From Arthrobacter pascens (GTDB taxonomy: Bacteria > Actinomycetota > Actinomycetes > Actinomycetales > Micrococcaceae), in NCBI RefSeq assembly GCF_017052465.1, contig NZ_JAFHKT010000120.1, positions 1 through 64,000 on the forward strand: a DNA stretch of 64,000 bases. Reading direction: 5' to 3'. The stretch's first letter is position 1; each line of letters begins with the position of its first letter. Below, one piece after another: positions 1 through 7,923 of the stretch. The translations under genes were made by a program, and so were the position numbers. The notes under the pieces were generated by a model. That model had not been told where the DNA came from. It worked only from the letters and a program-made list of their open reading frames with translations, and did not search any database.

Positions 1-329
1 GCAGCGAAGGACGCATCCTCGACATCGGCCGCACCACCCGCATCTTCCCGCCCCACATCCGCAAAGCCCTCACCGCCCGCGACCAAGGCTGCGCCTTCCC
101 CAACTGCACCATCCCCGCCCCCTGGTGCGAAGCCCACCACACCACCTACTGGTCACACGGCGGACCCACCAACACCGACAACGGCACCCTCCTGTGCTCC
201 CATCACCACCACCTCATCCACAAAGAACAATGGACCATCCACATGCGATCCGGCGTCCCCTGGTTCATCCCGCCACCCCACATCGACCCCCACCAAAAAC
301 CCCGACGCAACCACCACCACCGCACATGA
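1..329 (+). CDS. DUF222/HNH endonuclease-like protein, C-terminal fragment
   Basis: The reading frame is open from base 3 to a TGA at 327-329, so the start lies outside the window. About 108 residues are visible. They form an HNH nuclease module: a CxxxxC pair in a 'GCAFPNC' context, then 'CEAHH', an Asn in 'NTDNGTLLC' and a His cluster 'SHHHHLIH'. This matches the C-terminus of the DUF222 plus HNH proteins that occur in many copies in Arthrobacter and relatives. The family is usually 400-600 residues. Its cellular role is not settled, and similarity to mobile-element nucleases is only suggestive. Confidence 0.85.
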   Translation, partial: SEGRILDIGRTTRIFPPHIRKALTARDQGCAFPNCTIPAPWCEAHHTTYWSHGGPTNTDNGTLLCSHHHHLIHKEQWTIHMRSGVPWFIPPPHIDPHQKPRRNHHHRT

Positions 330-487
330 ACACCCGGGAACAAGGGGCAAGCACCAACTGGTTGCCTGACCGCTGACTGGGCCGACGCTCCCCCGCTCCG
401 GGCCGCTCCGGGACAATCCGGGCCGCTCGGGACGCTCGGCACGCTCCGGGGCGAGAATCCAGGGAGCCATTCCGAACGCAACAGAAA

Positions 488-527
488 GTGCCTCCAACCG
501 AACCACAACGGGTCCGGTTGGAGGCAC
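488..527. terminator. Strong inverted repeat between convergent genes
   Basis: A 13-bp perfect stem (GTGCCTCCAACCG at 488-500 with its complement at 515-527) encloses a 14-nt loop. It lies between the rightward HNH gene and the leftward binding-protein gene that ends at 595, so it could end transcription from both sides. There is no long T-run. The rest of 330-594 shows no gene. Confidence 0.7.
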
Positions 528-594
528 TGTCTGCAGTCCCGCCGTCGAACAGCCAAAGAGCTGAACGGCGGAATGAACGTCCCTAAGTGAAGCC

Positions 595-1956
595 CTAACT
601 GCTAATGGCTGCGGCCATCTCGTCCACTGCTTTCTTGCCGGCTTCTTCCGTTGAAAGCCTGCTGAACAGCACCTCCGAGGTATAGCGCTTGATGATTTCC
701 TGAATGGCGCCGGCCCCCTTCGGCGGGGAGGCGGGAGTCTCACCCAGTTCGCTCTTGATCTGATCGATGAACTTCACAACCTTGACGTCGGCCGGGGTCA
801 GCTTGGCGGAGATCGCCTCCCGCACGTCCGAGTTGGGGTAGACGCCGCGGTCTGCCAGCAGAGCTTCGCCGGCTTTGACGTCGTTGGCCAGGAAGTTGAT
901 GAACTTGGCAACTTCCTCCGGGTGCTTGGTCCTGGACGAGGCCGACCAGAACTGCGACGCCTTGTACCAAAGGTTGGCGTCGGCGGCGGAACCGGTCTTG
1001 GTCGGGAACCTCAGGACCTTGAGCTCAGTGCCTGCTGCCTTTTCGAGCGCAGGAAGCTGGTTCGACCACCAGAAGGCAAGCCCGTTCTTGCCGGTCGCGA
1101 GGCCACTCTGGTCCAACGGCGCGGCCTCAGCTTCCACGACCTCCGACGCCGACGGTACAGCCTTCCTTTCGCTCATCTGCTTCAGGAAGGCCCACCATTC
1201 GGCAATGTCTGCGGGCTCAAAGCCCAGCTTCCCGTCCTCCGTGTAGAGCGACTTGCCATTTTGCCGGAGCCATACCCCCAGCGACGCCTCGTCCGTGCCG
1301 TAAGCTGCCGCACCGTAAGTGCCCTTCGGGGACTTCGCCGTCACCTGCGCAGCGATTCGTTCGAAGTCTTCCCACGTCCAGGTGGCATCGTTAGGCATTT
1401 CCACGCCCGCTGCCTTGAACACTGCCGGGTTAGCCAGGATGGTGGCAGCGTTGATGCCGGCAGGAATACCGGTGAGGCCGTCCTCCCCCTGGCCCGCCTT
1501 CAGGGCAGCCTCATCAAGCTTGGACGTATCGACGTCATACTTCGAGAGGTCCAGCAGGGCTCCGCGGCTCGAGTACTCCGTAATGAACTTTTCGTCCATC
1601 TGGATGATGTCGGGAGCGTCGTTGGCCGCCACCTGGGTGGCCAGCTTGTCCCAGTATCCGCTCCAGTCGCCATACTCGGGCTTGATCTTGATGTTGGGAT
1701 TCTCTGCCTCAAAGGCGTCGATGGCCTGCTGGGTGACCTGCGCGCGCTTGTCGCTGCCCCACCACGAGCACCTGAGTTCCACCGTGCCGTCTGCGCTCTG
1801 GGTCGGGGATCCCCCGCCGCAGGCGCTCAGGGAAAGTACGACGGCGGCTGCCGCGGCGACCGCTCCCATCTTCCGCATCCTGCGCGGCGCCGAATTAGTT
1901 GATGCCTTGCGCTGGCCGGGAACGGCGGTTGCGGCTGGCCGGGAGAATAGATGCAC
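595..1956 (-). CDS. ABC transporter sugar-binding lipoprotein
   Basis: Family 1 extracellular solute-binding protein of a carbohydrate ABC importer, anchored outside the membrane. The 453-residue product has a basic N-terminus, a hydrophobic stretch and an LSAC lipobox with the lipidated Cys near residue 46. The mature part carries typical family-1 features such as 'FEAENPNIKIKPEYG'. A GTG start at 1956 is chosen because GGAG lies 6 nt before it. An internal ATG near 1875 would also keep the signal peptide. The two permease genes lie upstream on the same strand (2087-3959). A LacI-type operator lies 36 nt before the start, so this gene probably has its own regulated promoter. Substrate is unknown; context suggests a sugar acid or glycoside. 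Confidence 0.9.
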   Translation of the reverse strand: MHLFSRPAATAVPGQRKASTNSAPRRMRKMGAVAAAAAVVLSLSACGGGSPTQSADGTVELRCSWWGSDKRAQVTQQAIDAFEAENPNIKIKPEYGDWSGYWDKLATQVAANDAPDIIQMDEKFITEYSSRGALLDLSKYDVDTSKLDEAALKAGQGEDGLTGIPAGINAATILANPAVFKAAGVEMPNDATWTWEDFERIAAQVTAKSPKGTYGAAAYGTDEASLGVWLRQNGKSLYTEDGKLGFEPADIAEWWAFLKQMSERKAVPSASEVVEAEAAPLDQSGLATGKNGLAFWWSNQLPALEKAAGTELKVLRFPTKTGSAADANLWYKASQFWSASSRTKHPEEVAKFINFLANDVKAGEALLADRGVYPNSDVREAISAKLTPADVKVVKFIDQIKSELGETPASPPKGAGAIQEIIKRYTSEVLFSRLSTEEAGKKAVDEMAAAISS

Positions 1957-1991
1957 AGTTCACTCCGATCTTCTTTGATCTTGAAAGGTGA

Positions 1992-2005
1992 GGAAAACGC
2001 TTTCC
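1992..2005. promoter_or_regulatory. LacI-type operator O1
   Basis: GGAAAACGCTTTCC is a near-palindrome with a central CG, 36 nt upstream of the binding-protein start. It shares the AACGCTTTC core with four other sites at 4154, 4199, 4290 and 14898. The lacI-family gene at 15013-16029 is the likely source of the repressor. Confidence 0.8.
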
Positions 2006-2027
2006 AGCTAAGGTTATAAGTAGCTGG

Positions 2028-2040
2028 CTTGTAATACAAG
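2028..2040. promoter_or_regulatory. Palindrome in the binding-protein promoter region
   Basis: CTTGTAATACAAG has perfect 5-bp arms around AAT. On the minus strand it overlaps a plausible -35 (TTGTAT) upstream of TATAAC or TAACCT. It may be a second regulator site or just part of the promoter. Confidence 0.4.
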
Positions 2041-2086
2041 TACTAATTTCGGGGCTCTGAACCGTAGCCGCCGCTCAGGGCAGCTA

Positions 2087-3025
2087 CTACTTGATGCCGG
2101 TGGTGGCGATGCCCTTGATGAGGAACCGCTGGCCAAAGAGAAACACCAGGAAGACCGGCAGCAGGGACACGATGGACATCGCGAACAGCGATCCCCAACT
2201 CGTGGCGGACTGGGAATCCACGAAGGCCCGCAGCGCCACCGGAACGGTGAACATGTCCGGGTCGGTCAGGTAGATCAGGGCGCCGAAGAAGTCATTCCAG
2301 GTCCAGATGAACGTAAAGATCGTGGTGGTCGCGAGTGCCGGAACCATGAGGGGCAGAATCACGCGCAGGAAGATCCGCGGATGGCCGGCGCCGTCGATCC
2401 TGGCCGCCTCGTCAAGCTCTTTGGGAATGCCGCGGATGAACTGCACCATGAGGAACACAAAGAACGCATCCGTCGCCAGGAGCTTGGGCACGATCAGCGG
2501 CCAGAAGGTGTTCACCCAGCCGATCTGAGAGAACAGGATGTACTGCGGAACAATCACCACGTGGAACGGCAGCATGATGGTGAGGAGCATGATGCCGAAG
2601 AAGATCTTCTGCCCCGTGAATTGCAGCCGGGCAAAGGCGTAAGCGGCCATGGAGCAGGAGATGAGGTTTCCCAGGATCGACCCCAGCACCACCACGGCGG
2701 AGTTGAGCATGTAGTGGCCAAACGGATGGGTCAGGGCGGACCAGCCGTCCGCGTAGTTGGCCATTTCGAGGCTGTTGAGCCACAGACCGGGCTCGCGGAA
2801 GATGAGTTCATTGGCCCGGAGCGATGAAACGACCATCCACAGCAGCGGATAGATCATCACACCGCCGGTCACGATCAGGATCGCGTGCTTGATGAGCGCC
2901 TTGGTCCGTGCGCTCCGGCTAAAGGCCAGGGTGCCGCGGGATTCGCGGGGCTTGCGGGGATTCGTTGGCTTGCCGGCCGCGGGCTTGTTGCTCGCGGCGG
3001 GAAGCGCCTCCAGCTTAGTCGTCAT
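2087..3025 (-). CDS. Carbohydrate ABC transporter permease, MalG type
   Basis: The 312-residue inner-membrane permease is of the second kind in CUT1 sugar importers. About six hydrophobic segments are visible, plus the EAA loop ('ELDEAARIDGAGHPRIF') that contacts the ATPase. The ATG at 3025 is chosen because the product then begins with a basic cytoplasmic tail and overlaps the upstream permease stop (3015) by 11 nt, as in translationally coupled pairs. Longer in-frame extensions run through the upstream gene. No ATPase gene lies nearby, so a shared MsiK/UgpC-type ATPase is expected elsewhere. It ends 130 bp before the binding-protein start. Confidence 0.9.
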   Translation of the reverse strand: MTTKLEALPAASNKPAAGKPTNPRKPRESRGTLAFSRSARTKALIKHAILIVTGGVMIYPLLWMVVSSLRANELIFREPGLWLNSLEMANYADGWSALTHPFGHYMLNSAVVVLGSILGNLISCSMAAYAFARLQFTGQKIFFGIMLLTIMLPFHVVIVPQYILFSQIGWVNTFWPLIVPKLLATDAFFVFLMVQFIRGIPKELDEAARIDGAGHPRIFLRVILPLMVPALATTTIFTFIWTWNDFFGALIYLTDPDMFTVPVALRAFVDSQSATSWGSLFAMSIVSLLPVFLVFLFGQRFLIKGIATTGIK

Positions 3026-3959
3026 AGAAAACCCAATACTTTGCAGCGATGAAGTTGATGGCAGTGAACGCACCGATGATGACCAGCAGGAACCAGGCCA
3101 TGGCCGAGGCGTACCCCATATCAAACTGGCCGAAGCCCTTTTGGTAGAGGTAGAGAGTGAAGAACATGGTGGAATCCGACGGACCGCCGTTGCCGCCGGA
3201 GACGATGAAGGCCTGGGTGAACGACTGGAACGATCCGATGATCTGCAGCACCAGGTTGAAGAAGATGATGGGGCTGAGCAGCGGCAGGGTGATGCGCCAG
3301 AATTTCTGGAGCTTGGTGGCGCCGTCAACCTCGGCGGCCTCGTAGTACATGTTCGGGATCTGGCGCAGGCCGGCCAGGAAGATGATCATCGGGGCGCCGA
3401 ACGTCCAGACGTGGAGCAGGATGATGGAGCCAAGTGCAGTGCTCGGATCGGAGATCCAGCCTGGTCCTTGAATGCCCACAACCGCCAGAATCTGGTTGAC
3501 CAGGCCTGTCGTGCCGAAGATCTGCTTCCAGAGGATGGCAATGGCCACCGATCCGCCCAGCAGCGACGGCAGGTAAAAGATGGACCGGTAGAACGGAAGG
3601 GCGCGGAGGCCCTTGTCCAGCACCAGTGCGATCAGCAGCGCGACTGCCAGTTGCAGCGGCACGCCGACCAGCACGTAGGTGAACGTCACGCCGAGGGAGT
3701 TGTGCAGCCTGGCATCGCTGAACATCCGCACGAAGTTGTCCAAGCCCACCCACTCCGGAGCTTGAATCAAGTTGTAGTCAGTGAACGACAGGTACAGGGA
3801 CATCAGCATGGGCCCGATCGTGATGGCAACCAGCCCAACAAGCCACGGCATCAGGAAGATGTAGGCGGCCTTGTTGTCGCGTCCGTTGGCCTTCTTCTCC
3901 TCGGCCGTGATCGGACCCCTGCGGCGGGAGAGGGACGTGAGTTCGTTGATGGCACTCAC
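3015..3959 (-). CDS. Carbohydrate ABC transporter permease, MalF type
   Basis: The 314-residue permease is the first of the CUT1 pair. It has about six membrane spans and an EAA loop 'YYEAAEVDGATKLQKF'. The GTG start at 3959 is chosen because it overlaps, as GTGA, the stop of a 16-codon leader ORF with a strong ribosome site. The frame is also open to 4052, which would add 31 unrelated residues. It overlaps the MalG-type gene by 11 nt. Transcription likely starts in the 4007-4371 divergent region, which holds three LacI-type operators. Confidence 0.85.
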   Translation of the reverse strand: MSAINELTSLSRRRGPITAEEKKANGRDNKAAYIFLMPWLVGLVAITIGPMLMSLYLSFTDYNLIQAPEWVGLDNFVRMFSDARLHNSLGVTFTYVLVGVPLQLAVALLIALVLDKGLRALPFYRSIFYLPSLLGGSVAIAILWKQIFGTTGLVNQILAVVGIQGPGWISDPSTALGSIILLHVWTFGAPMIIFLAGLRQIPNMYYEAAEVDGATKLQKFWRITLPLLSPIIFFNLVLQIIGSFQSFTQAFIVSGGNGGPSDSTMFFTLYLYQKGFGQFDMGYASAMAWFLLVIIGAFTAINFIAAKYWVFYDD

Positions 3960-4006
3960 TGCGCGCACCTCGCTCGCTGGGACTTGGGTATGTGTTGAGC
4001 GGCCAT
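3956..4006 (-). CDS. 16-codon leader ORF ahead of the permease
   Basis: An ATG at 4006 follows AGGAG by 5 nt, the strongest ribosome site in this operon. It reads 16 codons (starting MAAQHIPK) to a TGA that overlaps the permease GTG by 4 nt. It may be a leader peptide that couples ribosomes onto the permease. It may instead be the ancestral permease N-terminus thrown out of frame by a small indel. No run of regulatory codons is evident. Confidence 0.45.
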   Translation of the reverse strand: MAAQHIPKSQRARCAQ

Positions 4007-4153
4007 ATGGTCTCCTTTGGTCATCGTGGCCATCCACGTGCAGGCAATTCATCCGGAACGGAAGGTGAGGCCTCGTACCGCGGCGTCATCCCGGCTTCTG
4101 TGCAGTCCGGCAATGTGCCTGCCAGCACTTCCGGTGAAGCGGTTCCGTACCAA

Positions 4154-4167
4154 GGTAAACGCTTTCC
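4154..4167. promoter_or_regulatory. LacI-type operator O2
   Basis: GGTAAACGCTTTCC lies about 150 nt upstream of the leader ORF start in the 365-bp divergent region 4007-4371. Together with O3, 45 bp away, it could support a looped repressor complex on the leftward importer promoter. Confidence 0.75.
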
Positions 4168-4198
4168 AAAGCGATGTACAGGGTTTTTCACTATTTTG

Positions 4199-4212
4199 GG
4201 ATAACGCTTTCC
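4199..4212. promoter_or_regulatory. LacI-type operator O3
   Basis: GGATAACGCTTTCC, 45 bp from O2 in the same orientation, with the same AACGCTTTC core. It sits between the leftward importer promoter and the rightward oxidoreductase promoter. Confidence 0.75.
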
Positions 4213-4289
4213 ATGAGACACTGCTACTGAAATCACTCCTCCTGGCAGCACCGGCCCAACCGGCGCCGGGGCCGCCGTGGAGCTGATGC

Positions 4290-4305
4290 GAGAAAACGCT
4301 TTCTC
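4290..4305. promoter_or_regulatory. LacI-type operator O4
   Basis: GAGAAAACGCTTTCTC is a 16-bp near-perfect palindrome 67 nt upstream of the fused oxidoreductase start at 4372. Its sequence is the reverse complement of the site at 14898, so the same repressor very probably binds both. The remainder of 4007-4371 holds the two promoters and no other gene. Confidence 0.8.
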
Positions 4306-4371
4306 GGGTACCGTGTAACTGCCCGAGGTTCCCTTATCGTCAGCACTTCTTCCTCACAAGGATCACCCCGC

Positions 4372-6447
4372 ATGTCGCAACCTTCCGCTTTTGCTTCCTC
4401 TGTCGCCCCGAGCCCCTCCGAACAGGCACCAAGCACGGTGCCTCGCATTGCCCTCGTCGGAGTGCACGGTTTTGGTGAACGCCACCTGGCTAACGTGGCC
4501 CGGCTGCAGGCCACCGGCGTTCTCGATCTCGTGGCCATCGCGGACCCGCACCCGCCAAGGGACGGGGCGTTGGGGAGCTCGGTCGCCGTCTTCGAAACCT
4601 TGGACGACCTCCTTGCCGCGGGCACTGCCCCGGATGTTGTCATCCTGGCCACCCCGATCCAGACGCACGTCCCGCTGGCCAAGGCCGCCCTTGCCGCTGG
4701 CGCCGACGTCTATGTTGAAAAGCCCCCCGCGGCATCCCTGTCGCAGTTCCAAGAGCTCCTGGCGGCGGCCGAGTCGGCTGGCCGGCTCGTGCAGGTGGGA
4801 TTCCAGAGCCTGGGGTCCGCAGGGCTGCCCGCCGTCGGAGAGATCATCGCGAACGGGGAAGTCGGCGACGTCCTCGGCCTGAGCGCTACCGGCACCTGGC
4901 TCAGGACACGCGCCTATTTCCAGCGCTCGCGCTGGGCGGGCAAGCGCAGCCTCGACGGAACCGACGTCGTGGACGGCGTGGCCACCAATGCCTTGGCGCA
5001 CGCGGTCGTCACGGGGCTCAGCATTGCCGGCGCCCATAGGTTGGAAGACGTGGCAGCCGTGGACACAGATCTGTACCACGCCCACCCCACCGAGAGCGAT
5101 GACACGTCGGTGATCCGGGTCCGCACCGCGGGCGGCCGCGTTCTGGCCTGCGCCCTGACCCTCTGTGCCGCAGAACAGACCCTGCCCTCGGTCACTGTAT
5201 TCGGCACGGCAGGCAAGGCTGAGTTCTTCTACACGGCAGATGAGCTGGTGGTCACGACGGCGGACGGCGAGCGCCGCGAGGTGTTCGGGCGCACGGATCT
5301 GCTGGAAAACCTGCTGGACGCACGCTCATCGGGCGCGGAATTGCTCAGCCCCCTGGCCGGGTCCGGGGCCTTCATGGCTGTCCTGGAGGCAATCCGCACC
5401 GCCCCGGCACCGAGTCAGATTGACGCCCGCTACGTCACGTGGGAAGGCAGCGGGGACGATGCCCATCCCGTGGTGCACGGAATTGCTGAACTCATCTCAC
5501 GGGCAGCCCTTGCGCAGGCGACGTTCTCCGAACTCGCCGTTCCATGGGCCCGTCCGCTGCAACCGGCTGTCCATTTCACTGTGGCGGGACGTGCAGTGGC
5601 GAGTTACCAGGACGGCAGCCGCATCCGGCCCAGCTCCTCCCCGCGCCCCTACCTGCACCCGGTGCGGACCCTGGCCGGCACCGTGGTCACCGACCATCAG
5701 CCCGCCGACCACGTGTGGCACCTCGGGGTCGGCGTGGCGCTGCAGGATGTCAACGGCATCAACTTCTGGGGCGGACGGACCTACACGCGCGACGCCGGGG
5801 AGTACGTCTGGCGGCCGGACCACGGCACGGTTGTGCGCACGTCGTCCACCACGGCTTCCGCCGAAGATCCCTGCCCTGATGGGCAGGACCCTGATGGAGA
5901 CAGCTCCCTCTCAGAGGAACTGTGCTGGAAGGGGCCCGACGGCGTCGCGGTGCTGCGGGAGCAGCGCAACTGGACGTGGGCCGCCGTCGACCCCCGGACC
6001 TGGCGCCTGACGCTCGATTTCACGCTGGCACCGGCCGGCGGTGTTCCGGTCAGCCTCGGCAGTCCCGGTTCCAATGGTCGGCCCCAGGGCGGCTACGGAG
6101 GGTTCTTTTGGCGCCTGCCGGCATGCGCCGGCGCCCGGGTTTGGTCGCCGGCGGGGTCCGGGGAGGCCGCGCTGCACGGCTCGGTGAGCCGATGGCTCGC
6201 GTGGAGCGGGACGTTTGACGGAGAGCCCGCCACGCTGGTGTTCACCGCCCCGGAGGATTGCCGCGACCCATGGTTCGTCCGGGTGGCGGGCTACCCCGGC
6301 GTGGGACAGTCACTTGCCTGGGATGAGCCGGTGCTCCTGCATCCCGGCGAGTCGGTGCACCGAAGCATCACGGCGCTGGTGTCCGATGCCCTCCTTGGCA
6401 CCGCCGACATTGGTTCGCTCATCGGCGCATTGGAGCGCCGCTCGTGA
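4372..6447 (+). CDS. Gfo/Idh/MocA oxidoreductase fused to PmoA (DUF6807) domain
   Basis: The 691-residue two-domain protein starts at an ATG preceded by AAGGA. Residues about 24-370 are a Gfo/Idh/MocA NAD(P)-dependent oxidoreductase. It has a glycine-rich loop 'GVHGFGERH' near 30-38 and the catalytic EKP motif at about 116-118. Residues about 395-690 match the 'methane oxygenase PmoA' family DUF6807, with hallmarks 'YLHPVRTLAGTVVTDHQPADH' (first 20 shown as 'YLHPVRTLAG...') and 'NGINFWGG'. Despite the name, that family has no demonstrated link to methane oxidation, and its presence in sugar operons suggests a carbohydrate role. The gene overlaps the M24-like gene by GTGA, so the two are co-translated. 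Substrate unknown. Confidence 0.88.
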   Translation: MSQPSAFASSVAPSPSEQAPSTVPRIALVGVHGFGERHLANVARLQATGVLDLVAIADPHPPRDGALGSSVAVFETLDDLLAAGTAPDVVILATPIQTHVPLAKAALAAGADVYVEKPPAASLSQFQELLAAAESAGRLVQVGFQSLGSAGLPAVGEIIANGEVGDVLGLSATGTWLRTRAYFQRSRWAGKRSLDGTDVVDGVATNALAHAVVTGLSIAGAHRLEDVAAVDTDLYHAHPTESDDTSVIRVRTAGGRVLACALTLCAAEQTLPSVTVFGTAGKAEFFYTADELVVTTADGERREVFGRTDLLENLLDARSSGAELLSPLAGSGAFMAVLEAIRTAPAPSQIDARYVTWEGSGDDAHPVVHGIAELISRAALAQATFSELAVPWARPLQPAVHFTVAGRAVASYQDGSRIRPSSSPRPYLHPVRTLAGTVVTDHQPADHVWHLGVGVALQDVNGINFWGGRTYTRDAGEYVWRPDHGTVVRTSSTTASAEDPCPDGQDPDGDSSLSEELCWKGPDGVAVLREQRNWTWAAVDPRTWRLTLDFTLAPAGGVPVSLGSPGSNGRPQGGYGGFFWRLPACAGARVWSPAGSGEAALHGSVSRWLAWSGTFDGEPATLVFTAPEDCRDPWFVRVAGYPGVGQSLAWDEPVLLHPGESVHRSITALVSDALLGTADIGSLIGALERRS

Positions 6448-7580
6448 ACGCCGACTCCATCGACATCGCAAGGACCCCTCGGCCTGAGGCAACACCAGCC
6501 CGCACTGCACCGGGCGTGCCGGCGGACCGCGCAGTAAAGCGGCGCCGGGTGCTGGACATTCTCAACGCCGCCGGCCGGGACTCGCTCCTGCTGACCAGCC
6601 ACACCGCCCTGACCTGGTACCTGGACGGCAGCCGGGTCCACATCAGCCTGGCAGGCGATCCGGTGGCCGCCGTGCTGGTGGCCCGCGACGGCGACCATCT
6701 GGTGACTTTCAACAACGAGGCCGGCAGGATTGCCGCCGAGGAACTGCCGGACGGGGTATCGCTGCACGAGGTCCCCTGGTACGGACAGCTGCATGATGCC
6801 GCCGCCGGGCTGGGCAGGGACCTTACGGGCGACGTGCCCCTCGACGAGGCAGCGGTCACCGCCGAGCTGCGGGCCGCCCGGCAGCCGCTTCTGCCGGGAG
6901 AAAGCGCCCGCTATGCCCGGCTCAGCGGGGACCTTGCCCGCGCCATGACGGATGTCCTGTCCGCCGCGCGGCCGGAGGACACCGAGCTCGCGCTGGCCGC
7001 GGCTCTCGCCTCGCATCTGGTGGCGGCGGGCGCCGAGCCCCTGGTCCTGCTGTGCAGCGGCAGTTCGCGCAGCGGCTTCCGGCACCCTCTGGCCACGCAC
7101 GCACCCGTTGGCCGCAGGGCGATGCTCGTGGCCTGCGCCAGACGCGACGGCCTGGTGGCCAACGCGACTCGCTGGGTCCGTTTCGATGCCGCCACGCCAG
7201 CGGAACGTGATGCCGAATCCAGGATCGCAGCAGTCGAGGCGGACATCTTCGACGCCACTGTCCCGGGCGTCCGGTTGGCTGCGATCCTCGCCGAAATCAC
7301 GGCCGCCTATGCCAGGCATGGCTTCGGCCAAGGGCAGTGGGAACTGCATCACCAGGGCGGACCGGCCGGGTACGCCGGGCGCGATCCACGTGTCACGGCG
7401 TCCGCGGAGGATGCCGTCGTGCTGAACCAGCCGTTCACGTGGAATCCGTCCGGGCCGGGAGTGAAGATCGAGGACACCGTCCAGCTGACCGGCAGCGGGA
7501 TCAGGGTCCTGACGGCGGATCCCCGGTGGCCGTCCGCTCCGGTGAACGGCCTCGAAAGGCCGATCACCCTGCAGCTGTAG
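6444..7580 (+). CDS. Degenerate M24 (aminopeptidase P-like) family protein
   Basis: The 378-residue protein has the creatinase-like N-terminal and pita-bread C-terminal folds of M24 peptidases. The usual metal-binding positions look lost. The region matching D-x-G...D-x-TR reads 'CARRDGLVANATR'. The region matching the 'EPG' glutamate reads 'NQPFTW'. 'HHQGG' and 'GVKIEDT' remain. I infer a non-peptidase or pseudoenzyme, perhaps like other M24 relatives that act on small molecules. The GTG start at 6444 overlaps the preceding TGA (GTGA). Co-expression with the PmoA-fused oxidoreductase points to a role in the same sugar pathway. Confidence 0.8.
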   Translation: MNADSIDIARTPRPEATPARTAPGVPADRAVKRRRVLDILNAAGRDSLLLTSHTALTWYLDGSRVHISLAGDPVAAVLVARDGDHLVTFNNEAGRIAAEELPDGVSLHEVPWYGQLHDAAAGLGRDLTGDVPLDEAAVTAELRAARQPLLPGESARYARLSGDLARAMTDVLSAARPEDTELALAAALASHLVAAGAEPLVLLCSGSSRSGFRHPLATHAPVGRRAMLVACARRDGLVANATRWVRFDAATPAERDAESRIAAVEADIFDATVPGVRLAAILAEITAAYARHGFGQGQWELHHQGGPAGYAGRDPRVTASAEDAVVLNQPFTWNPSGPGVKIEDTVQLTGSGIRVLTADPRWPSAPVNGLERPITLQL

Positions 7581-7923
7581 GCAATGTTTTTTCGCGCGCG
7601 GTTCACGCAGAAGGCCAACATTTCTAATGTGACTTGATAAATGCCCGTGTTGTTGTCCGCTGCCCCTAGCTGTCGCCCGGGGTCCCTCCACCACCGCGGT
7701 CCGCCCGGATTCTGGCGGCAGGCCGGGGATCTGACATTCCGTCGAGCTGCGGGGAGGTTTGCCAGGCCTGCCCCGGAACGCCCGAAGCACGAAAAATAGG
7801 GGCTGTATTAAGCGGATTTTACGGCCACCGACGGGTGTTGTTTCTCACGACCAATGCCCTTGCGGCTGTACTGACGGCGTCAATAGCGTGGACAAGGACC
7901 CGCCAAACGAGCCAAGGACAAAA
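7581..7923. other. Gap upstream of the SulP-carbonic anhydrase gene
   Basis: These 343 bp hold no convincing gene. An in-frame extension of the SulP ORF reaches 7759 but lacks a ribosome site and encodes atypical sequence. A TTGATAAAT stretch near 7633 and an A/T-rich stretch near 7790-7825 could hold promoter elements. No AACGCTTTC operator is present, so the downstream gene appears to be outside the LacI regulon. Confidence 0.5.

Noticed and set aside
4372..6447. A true methane mono-oxygenase subunit
   Set aside because: The C-terminal domain belongs to the DUF6807 'PmoA' group, soluble and fused to an oxidoreductase. There are no particulate methane mono-oxygenase membrane features or pmoBC genes.
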